From NCBI GenBank assembly GCA_900318205.1, contig ONJS01000004.1:124001-188000 (forward strand): DNA of 64,000 bases, written 5' to 3'. The stretch comes from an uncultured Prevotellaceae bacterium (GTDB lineage: Bacteria; Bacteroidota; Bacteroidia; Bacteroidales; Muribaculaceae). Below the pieces are notes generated by a model. That model saw only the letters and a program-made list of their open reading frames with translations, searched no databases and was not told the origin of the DNA. Below are positions 9,901 to 17,236 of this stretch, one piece after another (the stretch's first letter is position 1; each line of letters opens with the position of its first letter). A program made the translations under genes and the position numbers.

Positions 9901-10404
9901 GGTTGTCACGACATCACCAGCGGGTGCATTCGTCGCCTTTTCAATCGCAATGTCATTGAATCGGCTGTCGTTGGTCACCAGATAGCAGCCCGAGATGGCA
10001 TAGGGATGCTGCACCTGCAACTGATCCAGCGTGGTGCCTTTATTTCGCCACGAGATATGGCTTTGGGCATAGAACAGGATGCGGTCGCCAGAGCGCACGA
10101 TCGGCACCTGAGGCAGGTCATCGGCATAGTTGTCGCCGAGCATGATCTCGCTCAAGGGTTTGCCACCGTAACCGAACACATGAATCTGAGACAGGTCACT
10201 GCCCAGTCCCCAACTGCGGATGTCATCGGCGGTAATCTGATAGATGCCACTCTCCACAACAGCTATCTTGACCCACTTGCCGCTGGCGAGCTTACTCGTC
10301 TCGGCATAGTAGCTCTTGTCAAGCGCATTGACGGTAAATGCACAGCAGGCCATCACCAGAATAGGCACAACCATGCGGACGAAATATCTCATCATCTTTT
10401 TCAT
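6970..10404 (-). CDS. porU: type IX secretion system sortase PorU
   Basis: A 1144-residue secreted C25-family protease. The start chosen (ATG at 10404, MKKMMRYFVRMVVPILVMAC) gives a normal signal peptide ending at VNALDKSYY; the frame extends upstream but would bury this peptide. The TSKLASGKWVKIAV block follows. The gingipain-like domain starts near residue 400 (PDMIILAPSAYLDQA). Catalytic His is in YIGHASTQNW (about residue 646) and catalytic Cys in AATCEYTRFDN (about 680), closely matching the context of Porphyromonas gingivalis PorU. The C-terminus has the FlgD-like segment VPRGIYIYRATITTDG. The role is to cleave cargo C-terminal domains at the outer membrane and attach cargo to A-LPS. 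Located directly after a phosphopantetheinyl transferase, possibly at the end of the exporter operon. Confidence 0.9.
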   Translation of the reverse strand: MKKMMRYFVRMVVPILVMACCAFTVNALDKSYYAETSKLASGKWVKIAVVESGIYQITADDIRSWGLGSDLSQIHVFGYGGKPLSEIMLGDNYADDLPQVPIVRSGDRILFYAQSHISWRNKGTTLDQLQVQHPYAISGCYLVTNDSRFNDIAIEKATNAPAGDVVTTYTERLYHEQEIINPGETGRRFLGEDFKSTKRQTFKFSLDGLVSGSEVKAFTVFGANLPDAFGTISHSYNNNVLPVVSGADEISTPSSSHCHYQLNAAGSLKTFALDGTTDLNYTLEFSCPGTVKLARLDYITINYERQLALRSGKLVFGLREGSPSKSYRLTGCGNATHVWDVTKPFALMEMNAVVADGTATFSPIHTGRQEFVAFDESGTFPRPEYVNDVSNQDIHGELTPDMIILAPSAYLDQAQRVADLHEKYDGFRVLVLDHEKVFNEFSSGTQDAMAYRRLCKMFYDRGVSDDGHKLGYLLLLGCGSYDNRLVGTDANALNYPRLLTWESPDGDDDQNSITTDDYFGILEDETGIDDTEIMNISVGRMIVKSVSEARTVVNKLVNYVTKPAYGAWRNQVLLVADDENGGEHMNQSRNMEKIMTDNGGGDMVYSHVYIDAFNAVSNGGARTYPDARTKMFTTLKEGALWWNYIGHASTQNWTGEALMMRSDVETQLFYRHLPVLYAATCEYTRFDNSVLSGGERIFLNANGGAVAVICPARVAFITQNAVMSNAIGRYVFSPDDKGKARRIGDILRLAKNSNYGVLDNARRFICFGDPAMRLAWAPYTAQVETINGEPVDHDNLPVFQAREPVEFTGKIVDMKGELATNFNGTVVSTLFAPEDTVKTHGYGDMKGVPFVYTERANRLAINVDTVVDGRFTVRVIIPSEVSNDFGNPSMINLYACDSRDTLEAKGSNSDFIIFGYDDEEVDDTEGPDIINMGLNEYSFIDGSDVNESPLLLATVSDESGVNFSSSGIGHSITLTLDGTTTFNDLVSYYTPLFADKGTLGSISYQLSDLTPGLHSLRLRVWDVYNNVGEKTITFNVINGLAPEIADVYCAANPASVETSFFVKHNRPDAVVSVTIEVYDLMGRMVWSTTQSGRSDMYTSTPVTWDLTDSGGRRVPRGIYIYRATITTDGIKEATKAKKLAVAGQ

Positions 10405-10466
10405 CAGTTTGATCTTTATAACCTTATAACGATGATTTCCCCGCTTTATTGCACGGGGCTTGACAT

Positions 10467-11102
10467 TCACGGCTTGAGAGCTGCGGCAAGCGTCAAGAAA
10501 TGACCACCGACAGGACGGACAACCATCCGATAGCGGTTAGTGGCAGTGCGGGCAGTAAAAACAATTTCATCAAAGTCAAGTTCGGGAACGGTAAAGGGAT
10601 CCAGGTTGATGCCGTCGGTCCAGTCCAGAGCGCTGTTGCGCTCGGCCTTGATGATGGCCTCCTTGGCAGTCCAGGCGATGACATGGGCAGTCAAGTCGTC
10701 GGGGGCGATAAACGACTGATCGCCAGCGTTAAGGAACTTATCACGCACCCTCACCACCTGCTTGCGGTCGGCCTGCTCGGCATCAATGCCGATGACCTGA
10801 CTGTCATTGACAGCCAGTGCCACCATGTGAATTGTGTGGGTGATGCTGATGTTTGTCGTCTCATCCTTGACCGACGGGGCTCCCTGCTCATCATGACACA
10901 GCACTACCGGACGCCCAAAGGCACGGCACAACAGGAGACGTTCGGCCGCCTTCTCGCGCTGTCGCTTGTCAGGCAATTCTGCCAAATCCTCACATGCAAT
11001 ACCCGCTTCGCGACACAACGCCACCAACTGTGACGTCTCTTCCACAAGCCGCCACGACAGCACTCTAGTGCCTCCAGGATATGTCATGTCCTCTAAAAAC
11101 AT
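10467..11102 (-). CDS. 4'-phosphopantetheinyl transferase (Sfp/AcpT-type)
   Basis: 211 residues with both signature motifs of the superfamily: VIGIDAEQ (residues 103-110; D107 and E109 bind magnesium) and WTAKEAIIKA (144-153; E148 and K152 at the active site). An upstream ISITHT (86-90) corresponds to the family's S-x-SH-T motif that contacts coenzyme A. It moves the phosphopantetheine arm of CoA onto acyl or peptidyl carrier proteins in fatty-acid or secondary-metabolite synthesis. The single-domain length is typical. It sits between the ABC-2 permease pair (gap 79 bp, holding a 9-bp repeat array) and porU (gap 62 bp), all on the minus strand. No carrier protein or synthase is in the window. 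Confidence 0.9.
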   Translation of the reverse strand: MFLEDMTYPGGTRVLSWRLVEETSQLVALCREAGIACEDLAELPDKRQREKAAERLLLCRAFGRPVVLCHDEQGAPSVKDETTNISITHTIHMVALAVNDSQVIGIDAEQADRKQVVRVRDKFLNAGDQSFIAPDDLTAHVIAWTAKEAIIKAERNSALDWTDGINLDPFTVPELDFDEIVFTARTATNRYRMVVRPVGGHFLTLAAALKP

Positions 11103-11117
11103 GAGATAAGCAATACG

Positions 11118-11162
11118 CTAGATTTTCAAGAATCTCTAGATGGTCTAGACAATCGAGAGAAG
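11118..11162. repeat. 5 x 9-bp array between permease and PPTase genes
   Basis: Units: ctagatttt, caagaatct, ctagatggt, ctagacaat, cgagagaag. The period is exactly 9 bp, with CTAGA at the start of three units and close variants in the others. It fills most of the 79-bp spacer. Confidence 0.75.
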
Positions 11163-11181
11163 CAACTACTCAGTCCTAACT

Positions 11182-12438
11182 TTACCCTACTCCGTTCTTG
11201 GCCATGTCGATACGGGTGAGGATGCGGGGGTTATCCTCGCTGGCGGCAATCCAGGAACGATAACGGCGACGATTGACGTAACGCTCGACCAGATAGGCAA
11301 GGATAAACATCACGGGCACCTGTATCCACAGCATCCAGTAGGGGTGCTGAACCTGATAAAGGGTGGAACCGTTGGTCTGCATGAGCACATAGCCTTGATC
11401 CATCCATGTAGCCGGCACACAGTCACCCACAAGCCACCACAGCCTTGACATCAGGTAACGGGGCCATGAAACGCCCGTCAGGAACACGAATACCACCGAT
11501 GAGAACACGAACAGCAGGAAAACGCTCTCGCGCTCGTTGACAAAGGCCGATAACGTCTGTCCCATGAACGAAACAGCAATAATAAAGGGCACAGCCAGGC
11601 AGATGATGTGCAACAGGTTACCATACTGCGGGAAACCGAACATTAACGGCACATAGTGAAGGACATAGATGACGGGCAGCACATAGATAATCTGGTGGCA
11701 CATCATCTTGCCAACAATAGTAGCACCCGGACTGGCCTCAATAGCCATCGGGTCACGGCCGCCATTGCGACGACGGCGCTCGATACTGCCGCCATGCAGC
11801 ATGGCGATACCCAATATCATGCTCTGTTGCAGCACCAGCGGCAGGATGAACAGCAGTACGGCACTGGCAATACCCATTGCGGGGTTGCCCACAGGCACCT
11901 GGTGGTTCTCGACGATAGATCCGCCCATATTCACCACGGGTTCGACGACGGCAGCCATCCGTTCATTGCCCATTGTCTGAGTGACGTTGGACAAAGCAGT
12001 AAACATCGCCTTGTAGCGCATCATCACGCTCATGTCACAGTAGAGCGACACATGCGCCTGTTCTCTGCGGCCGGCACTTTGGCCGAAATCACGGGGCACG
12101 TACAAGATGCCATAACACTCCTTGCGATGCATCGCCTCTTGTGCCTCCTGCATGTTGGCGGCATAGCCTGCAATAGCGATCTCCTGGGTAGCATCGAGAC
12201 GGCGCACGAGGTCACGGCTCGCATGGGTGCGGTTGTCATCGACAACCACAACACTCTCGTTGCGTACCACCTCGGGATTATAGATAAGGGCATACAGGAC
12301 AGGGTAAACCGCATTGAGCAGGAGGAAAAAGATGACCACACCCTCATCACGGAACACGAGCAACAACTCGCGGCCGCACACCCTCAACACCTGGATGCAC
12401 CACAGGAAAAATCTGCTATGTTTCAGTTTCTCGGTCAT
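11182..12438 (-). CDS. ABC-2 type transporter permease (YhhJ/YbhR-like), second subunit
   Basis: About 418 residues with the ABC-2 permease layout: one N-terminal membrane segment (VVIFFLLLNAVYPVLYALIY), a large periplasmic domain (about residues 40-170), then five hydrophobic segments from GIASAVLLFILPLVLQQSMI onward, and a basic cytoplasmic tail. The motif FVFLTGVSWPRYLMSRLWW before the last membrane segment matches YhhJ/YbhR permeases. With the neighbouring permease, HlyD-like adaptor and TolC-like channel it should form a tripartite export system. No ATP-binding subunit is encoded in the operon. Starts at ATG 12438 or 12453; 12438 follows the upstream stop by 4 nt. Substrate unknown; drug, lipid or glycolipid export are all possible. 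Confidence 0.85.
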   Translation of the reverse strand: MTEKLKHSRFFLWCIQVLRVCGRELLLVFRDEGVVIFFLLLNAVYPVLYALIYNPEVVRNESVVVVDDNRTHASRDLVRRLDATQEIAIAGYAANMQEAQEAMHRKECYGILYVPRDFGQSAGRREQAHVSLYCDMSVMMRYKAMFTALSNVTQTMGNERMAAVVEPVVNMGGSIVENHQVPVGNPAMGIASAVLLFILPLVLQQSMILGIAMLHGGSIERRRRNGGRDPMAIEASPGATIVGKMMCHQIIYVLPVIYVLHYVPLMFGFPQYGNLLHIICLAVPFIIAVSFMGQTLSAFVNERESVFLLFVFSSVVFVFLTGVSWPRYLMSRLWWLVGDCVPATWMDQGYVLMQTNGSTLYQVQHPYWMLWIQVPVMFILAYLVERYVNRRRYRSWIAASEDNPRILTRIDMAKNGVG

Positions 12439-12442
12439 ATCA

Positions 12443-13609
12443 TCAGGGCACATACACAGGGTTCATGCACTCTTTCTTCAAGCGCCATGACAACAGCATG
12501 GGCAGGATGGTGAACCCGATGAGTGCAGCATAATAAACTCTTGAATAATACAGGTCGATACCGTTCAGTGCCTGATCCACCATGATCAGGAAATAGTACT
12601 TGATGGGCATCACATAACCCAGCGCCGTTACCCACGGGTACATCGACTCTTGAGGCAAAGAGAAGCCCGAGAACGAGAACGACACCATACCCAGCAGCGT
12701 ACACAGCATCGTGCCGTAGCGGAAGTTGGGAACGAAACAGAACATCAGTACCGCAAAGCTCTGGTTGGCCACCACGAGCAGGAACATCGCGATGAGCATG
12801 TTCCACGGGTTACAGTTCAGCGGGAAATCAAAGCAGCGATACATCATCCACTGGACGAACCAGCCCACGACAGTGAACAGCACCGTCTGCGGCACCAACT
12901 TGCCCACCAGGGCAAGGAACATGCTACCGCCCGAGGTCTTGAGCCACTGGCGGCTAAGGCCCGATTTCAACTCCAGTCCTAACGAGAACGCAGTTACCAA
13001 CAGGATGAACAGCGACAGGAAACAAGGCACAAACGTGCTGTTCAGGTAGTAATTGTAGTTGACAAAGGGGTTGCTGATCATGTGCACATGGGTCTGATAG
13101 GGCACCAAGGCTGATTCTATCGTCTGATTGCTGAGTCCCACGGTGCGCAATGCCGTCTGCACAATACCACCGTTGACGAGCAACGAGATGGTCTTGAAGC
13201 CCTTGTACTGCATCGAGGCGGGGGCATAGTAGGCATAGTTCACATAGTAGCTCACCACAGGCTGACGACCACCCAACGCTTCCTCCTCCAAATAATCGGG
13301 AATGAAGAAGAAGCCATATATCTCACCGCGTTGCACGGCATCGCGAGCCTCGGCAAAGTTGTTGTAACGCTGGCAGATGTTCACCTGCTGGAAACCGTTC
13401 AGGTTGCGCGAGATGCGACGCGACAAGCTGCTGTTATCCAAATCGACGATGCCTACAGGCACACGCTGTACCGAGCCGTCCTTGATCAAATCCATCAGGA
13501 ACCAGCTGCACAGCAACGGCATGATAACGATCAACAGGAAATACATGGGGCGCCGCACGAGTTGGATGCACCCGCGTTTAAAGGAACGACCTATGTATTT
13601 CAGTATCAT
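12443..13609 (-). CDS. ABC-2 type transporter permease (YhhJ/YbhS-like), first subunit
   Basis: 388 residues. An N-terminal membrane segment (RPMYFLLIVIMPLLCSWFLM) precedes a periplasmic domain with VPVGIVDLDNSSLSRRISR, the conserved start of this domain in YhiP/YbhS-type permeases. Five further hydrophobic segments follow (FVPCFLSLFILLVTAFSLG onward), and FSGFSLPQESMYPWVTALGYVMPIKYYF is the family's characteristic motif before the last segment. It pairs with the downstream paralogue as a heterodimeric permease. The gene follows the HlyD gene after an 85-bp spacer that is almost wholly filled by a composite repeat array. Confidence 0.87.
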   Translation of the reverse strand: MILKYIGRSFKRGCIQLVRRPMYFLLIVIMPLLCSWFLMDLIKDGSVQRVPVGIVDLDNSSLSRRISRNLNGFQQVNICQRYNNFAEARDAVQRGEIYGFFFIPDYLEEEALGGRQPVVSYYVNYAYYAPASMQYKGFKTISLLVNGGIVQTALRTVGLSNQTIESALVPYQTHVHMISNPFVNYNYYLNSTFVPCFLSLFILLVTAFSLGLELKSGLSRQWLKTSGGSMFLALVGKLVPQTVLFTVVGWFVQWMMYRCFDFPLNCNPWNMLIAMFLLVVANQSFAVLMFCFVPNFRYGTMLCTLLGMVSFSFSGFSLPQESMYPWVTALGYVMPIKYYFLIMVDQALNGIDLYYSRVYYAALIGFTILPMLLSWRLKKECMNPVYVP

Positions 13610-13689
13610 TAGTTGTCAGTTTTTAGTTGTCAGTTTTCAGTTGTCTAGAGTCTCTAGATATTCTAGATAATCTAGATGGTCTAGATATT
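13610..13689. repeat. composite array: 5 x 7 bp joined to 5 x 9 bp
   Basis: 13610-13644 holds five heptamers: tagttgt, cagtttt, tagttgt, cagtttt, cagttgt. Immediately after, 13645-13689 holds five nonamers: ctagagtct, ctagatatt, ctagataat, ctagatggt, ctagatatt. The 80 bp fill the spacer between the HlyD stop and the permease start with no spare unit. Confidence 0.85.
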
Positions 13690-13694
13690 GTTTC

Positions 13695-14705
13695 TTATTT
13701 TTCCAGGATGACCGACATGCCGGGGCGCAGGTTAGGCACCTTGCTCACGGGACGCATCTTCACCTCAAAGGTCTTGCTGTCATATTGGCCCTGGGCCTTA
13801 GCAGCCTGCCAAACGGCATAGCTGCCCATGTCGTGGATATAATAAACCGACATCTTGGTCTGCATATTGTTCAGCGCGGGAATGCGCACGTTCACTTCCT
13901 TGCCCATGGGCAGGTCGTTCAACATCTCCTCACGCACACTGAAGCTTACCCACATCTCGTCCAACTTGGCAATCGACATGATGGGGCTTCCCATGGCCAC
14001 GAGCTCACCCTCCTGCGGGTAGATCTCGCTCACCTCGCCGTCACAGGGAGCCACAAGCACCTGGTCCTCGAGCAGGCTCTCAACCTCCATGACCGAGCCA
14101 CGGGCGGCGTTGGCCATGCTGCGGGAAGCGTTCTTATCCTCCTGCTGGGCACCACGCACGGCCATGTCATACTGTGCCTTGGCAGCCTTGACTTGGGCTG
14201 TGGCGGCATCAAATGCGGCCCTGGCCTCGTCACGCTTCTGCTGGGTGGCGACACCCTGCTTGAAGAGGTTCTCTACGCGCTGATAAGTCTTTTCGGCGAT
14301 AGTCTGGGCAGCAACAGCCTGTTGCCACAGGTTATAGGCGCTCTGCTTCAGCTCCTCGCGGGTACCTTTCTCGGCCTTCTGGTTCTGGGATGCGGCAGCC
14401 TGCTGCATCTGCTTGGCCTGATAGTACTTGGCATCGACGGTGCTGGAGTAGATGCTCACCAGCTTGTCGCCCTTGTGTACCGTGTCACCCTCGTGCACAT
14501 AGAAACGCACGATGCGTCCAGGCAGCTTGCCGCTCACGCGCACGGCGTCACAGTCGGCCTGGCCCTGGGTAATCGTGTCGGCAGGATGGATGAGCAGGAT
14601 GCCCACAATGGCGATACTTGCCATCACCAGTGCAAACACTGCCAGGGCAGCCAGCAATGCTTTGTCCTTCTTGCGGACCACAGTTCTCTGTTCGTCTTTT
14701 TCCAT
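13695..14705 (-). CDS. HlyD-family periplasmic adaptor (membrane fusion) subunit
   Basis: 336 residues. A basic cytoplasmic N-terminus is followed by one membrane segment (LLAALAVFALVMASIAIVGILLI). The lipoyl/barrel-sandwich half-motif GKLPGRIVRFYVHEGDTVHKGDKL is classic for HlyD/EmrA adaptors. A long alpha-helical hairpin rich in A, Q, K and E runs from about residue 95 to 200, then the second lipoyl half LVAPCDGEVSEIYPQEGELV and the beta-barrel domain. It bridges the inner-membrane ABC-2 permeases to the TolC-like channel. It lies between the TolC gene and the permeases on the same strand. Confidence 0.92.
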   Translation of the reverse strand: MEKDEQRTVVRKKDKALLAALAVFALVMASIAIVGILLIHPADTITQGQADCDAVRVSGKLPGRIVRFYVHEGDTVHKGDKLVSIYSSTVDAKYYQAKQMQQAAASQNQKAEKGTREELKQSAYNLWQQAVAAQTIAEKTYQRVENLFKQGVATQQKRDEARAAFDAATAQVKAAKAQYDMAVRGAQQEDKNASRSMANAARGSVMEVESLLEDQVLVAPCDGEVSEIYPQEGELVAMGSPIMSIAKLDEMWVSFSVREEMLNDLPMGKEVNVRIPALNNMQTKMSVYYIHDMGSYAVWQAAKAQGQYDSKTFEVKMRPVSKVPNLRPGMSVILEK

Positions 14706-14710
14706 ATTCT

Positions 14711-14790
14711 TGTCTCCTGTTTTTTAGTTGTAGTCGTCAATTGCTCTAGATTTCTTGGATGTTGTGGATGATCTAGAATAAAAAGCTTAT
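14711..14790. repeat. degenerate composite array between TolC-like and HlyD-like genes
   Basis: Nonamers are recognisable from 14746: ctagatttc, ttggatgtt, gtggatgat, ctagaataa, with a doubtful fifth. The preceding 35 bp divide into weak heptamers including tagttgt, agtcgtc and aattgct. The arrangement mirrors 13610-13689, but with lower unit similarity. Confidence 0.5.
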
Positions 14791-14800
14791 CGCCTAAGAA

Positions 14801-16231
14801 TCAATAGTTCATGTCTCCCATTACCTTAGTCAGGTATTCATGGGTGAGTTGGACGTTGATTTCTGCGTCAATTTTCTCGCTATTGGCCTTGAGCCAGGCT
14901 GTCTGGGCAGTAAGCACATCGTCAATGGTTCCCATGCCTTCCTTGAAGGCTATGTCGGCGATGCGCAGGTTCTCATCGGCTTGCGCGAGGTTGGCCTTGG
15001 TAGCCTCATAGGTCTTGAACGCTTCCTGATAGCTGAAAGCAGCCTGGCTGATCTGCAAGGCGATCTTCTCCTTGGCATCATCCAGTTCCAAACGCTTGAC
15101 ATTGGCCTCAACCTGTGCAGCCTTGACTTTATTGCTCAAGCCACCCCAGTGCCACAGCGGCATCCTGAGTGTCGCACCGACGCTGAAAGCAGCGCCAAAG
15201 CGGTTCTCGAAGCCATCATAGCTGTTGGGGTTGGTGGCATGCAGAGCAGCAACAGCGGCAAGTTTAGGCATCATCTCGCTGCGGGCGACCTTCACCTGCT
15301 GGTCATAAATCTTGGTGGCCAGTTCCAGCGAGCGGACGTCATGACGCCTGCCATAAACCTCATTCAGATTGAAGTTGGACTTGGGAAGAGTCATATCCAG
15401 TTCCTCACGGCCTTCATCGGCAAGGGTCATCATGGTGTTGACGGGCAGACCACACAGTTGTGCCAGCAACATGCGCGACAATGTCACGCCATTATCCACC
15501 TTAGTCAGATCGACGTTGGCCTCGTTCAACTTCACGTCAACGGCGAGCTGGTTGGCACGGGTAGCGACACCTTCACTGACCATCGCCTTGACGTCATCGT
15601 CAAGTTTCTGCACCAGTTCGACGTAACTGCGGGCAAGCTTCTGCTTGGCGCACAACGACACGACCTGCCAGTAGGCTGCATCAACATTATAGATGACATC
15701 CTCGACTTTGCTCTCACGCATCTCGTGGGCGAGTTGCTGAGCAAGATCGGTAATCTGGTTCATCGCAGTGATTTTGCCTCCCATGTAGATGGGCTGGGTC
15801 ACCGTCAAGGCACCGCCCATCAGGTTATGGATGTTGTAGGTCATGCCACTCTTGGGCAACAGGGCTACCGTAGAGGGGACATACTGACCATTCTCAAGCT
15901 GCAGTGGAGCACCCGTGCGCGGGTCAATGACCAGATTATAGTCGTAGCTACCCGTCTGCAGATTGAACGACTTGGTGGGCAGCATCTGATCCTCCTTGAT
16001 GAGAGAGACCTTACGTGAATTATAGATGTATCCCGCCGTGAGGTCAAACTGTGGCAGATAGGCAGCAGCAGCCTCCTTGCGTTGGTAACCTGCCTTCTCG
16101 ATGGCTAGCGTTGCCTGCTGGATTTCCTTGTTGTTGCGCAGCGCCATGTGACGGCACGAGTCCAAGGTCACCACCTGGGCACTTGTCGCCATCGAAATGG
16201 CACACAGCATTATAAGAACGATTCTACGCAT
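14801..16231 (-). CDS. TolC-family outer membrane efflux protein
   Basis: 476 residues with a signal peptide (MRRIVLIMLCAISMATSAQ). The first helix VVTLDSCRHMALRNNKEIQQATLAIEKAGYQRKEAAAAYLPQFDLTAGY is the typical TolC start. The internal repeat of the fold shows as TLSRMLLAQLCGLPVN in the first half and a second helical copy ending DIAFKEGMGTIDDVLTAQTAWLKA. It forms the trimeric channel through the outer membrane for the HlyD/ABC-2 exporter encoded next. As the first gene of the minus-strand operon, it is preceded by a candidate promoter at 16264-16291. Confidence 0.93.
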   Translation of the reverse strand: MRRIVLIMLCAISMATSAQVVTLDSCRHMALRNNKEIQQATLAIEKAGYQRKEAAAAYLPQFDLTAGYIYNSRKVSLIKEDQMLPTKSFNLQTGSYDYNLVIDPRTGAPLQLENGQYVPSTVALLPKSGMTYNIHNLMGGALTVTQPIYMGGKITAMNQITDLAQQLAHEMRESKVEDVIYNVDAAYWQVVSLCAKQKLARSYVELVQKLDDDVKAMVSEGVATRANQLAVDVKLNEANVDLTKVDNGVTLSRMLLAQLCGLPVNTMMTLADEGREELDMTLPKSNFNLNEVYGRRHDVRSLELATKIYDQQVKVARSEMMPKLAAVAALHATNPNSYDGFENRFGAAFSVGATLRMPLWHWGGLSNKVKAAQVEANVKRLELDDAKEKIALQISQAAFSYQEAFKTYEATKANLAQADENLRIADIAFKEGMGTIDDVLTAQTAWLKANSEKIDAEINVQLTHEYLTKVMGDMNY

Positions 16232-16263
16232 AGTTACAATTTAATAGGTCTGTTTTCACGCTG

Positions 16264-16291
16264 CAAAATTACCATTTATTTTACAATCAAA
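16264..16291 (-). promoter_or_regulatory. candidate promoter of exporter operon
   Basis: Minus-strand TAATTTTG (plus 16264-16271) with TTTG at plus 16288-16291. The 16-nt spacing is shorter than the usual 19-21, so this is a moderate call. Confidence 0.4.
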
Positions 16292-16346
16292 AAACAACTG
16301 CCCCAAATTATCCACAATAAGTGAAATTTGGAACAGTTGTTGTAAA

Positions 16347-16409
16347 TTAGAAATGAGGAGTTGACATCAAAAAATCACTCCTAACTCCTCACTTCAAACT
16401 CCTAACTCT
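16347..16409. repeat. nine-unit heptamer array overlapping the DUF3108 stop
   Basis: Units: ttagaaa, tgaggag, ttgacat, caaaaaa, tcactcc, taactcc, tcacttc, aaactcc, taactct. The last five are clearly related; the first four are partly complementary to them, so the array can fold. The last codons of the DUF3108 gene lie inside it. Confidence 0.7.
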
Positions 16410-17145
16410 TATAGTAGCACTTGACCTCGCCGACGGGGAGTTTACCGACCAGCAGCAGAGGGATACGATCGGCATCGGTGGACATCCAGGCACTGAGATT
16501 GTCGCTCGACTTCTTGCCGCCCTCTTGGGTGAAGCGGAAGTCAATGCGGTGTGCCTTGCGCTTGGTGCCGTCACGCATCTTAATGGTCTCCACACCCTTA
16601 TAGTTGATGGTAAGGTACTCCTTCTCCTTGCCCGAGAAGATGATGGTCGTGTAATTCTTGTTGCGGCTCAACTCGTCATAGTCCAAGTTGCGCAGCATAT
16701 AGAATACGCTCACCATGTCGTAGGCTTGAGACTTGGCGCTCAGGTCGATGCTCGTTGTTCCGCTCTTGCGGTAGCGGGTGCAATGGGCCTTGGTGTGGCT
16801 GTAGTTATAGGAGAACTTGATCACGTCGCGGGCATAGTAGTCCTTCTCGTGGGTCAGTTTCTCGTAACGCAGCGGCTTGAGGTCATTGTTCATGGTGCAC
16901 TTGAGCGTATCGCGTACGGGATAGACCTTGTCGGCCCACGAGCGCGTTTTGCCGGTGAGCTGAGCGTAATAGCCTTCCTTGGTCTTGCGGGTGCTCAATG
17001 TGGCGTCGGCAGCATGTTTCCAGATCATGCCCCAGTGATACACCACCTCATAATTAAGCACCTCGTTATTGAAGTCCTTTGCTTCCACCTGCTGCGGCAG
17101 CATCATCGCCACCACGAGCAATACCGTTGCCAATAATTTTTTCAT
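16402..17145 (-). CDS. DUF3108-containing secreted protein
   Basis: About 247 residues with a signal peptide (MKKLLATVLLVVAMMLPQQVEAKDF) when started at the ATG at 17145. DUF3108-like features are the opening LNYEVVYHWGMIWKHAADATLS, an internal YEKLTHEKDYYARDVIKFSYN, and SVFYMLRNLDYDELSRN. The closing part WMSTDADRIPLLLVGKLPVGEVKCYY matches the family's C-terminal WxSxDxxRxPL pattern. The family is periplasmic or exported and has no settled function. The last few codons lie within the heptamer array. It is followed by the exporter operon on the same strand but separated by a promoter-containing gap. Confidence 0.8.
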   Translation of the reverse strand: MKKLLATVLLVVAMMLPQQVEAKDFNNEVLNYEVVYHWGMIWKHAADATLSTRKTKEGYYAQLTGKTRSWADKVYPVRDTLKCTMNNDLKPLRYEKLTHEKDYYARDVIKFSYNYSHTKAHCTRYRKSGTTSIDLSAKSQAYDMVSVFYMLRNLDYDELSRNKNYTTIIFSGKEKEYLTINYKGVETIKMRDGTKRKAHRIDFRFTQEGGKKSSDNLSAWMSTDADRIPLLLVGKLPVGEVKCYYKS

Positions 17146-17236
17146 CGCTAATGGTTTTAATCGTTTCACCTTAGACCTCAATAACCTTGAATAGTTTAAC
17201 CAGGATGGCAGTCAAGCCAAGTGCTTTTACCTTCAA

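Noticed and set aside
13610-13689. CRISPR array
   Set aside because: Units are 7 and 9 bp with no spacers and no cas genes in the window.
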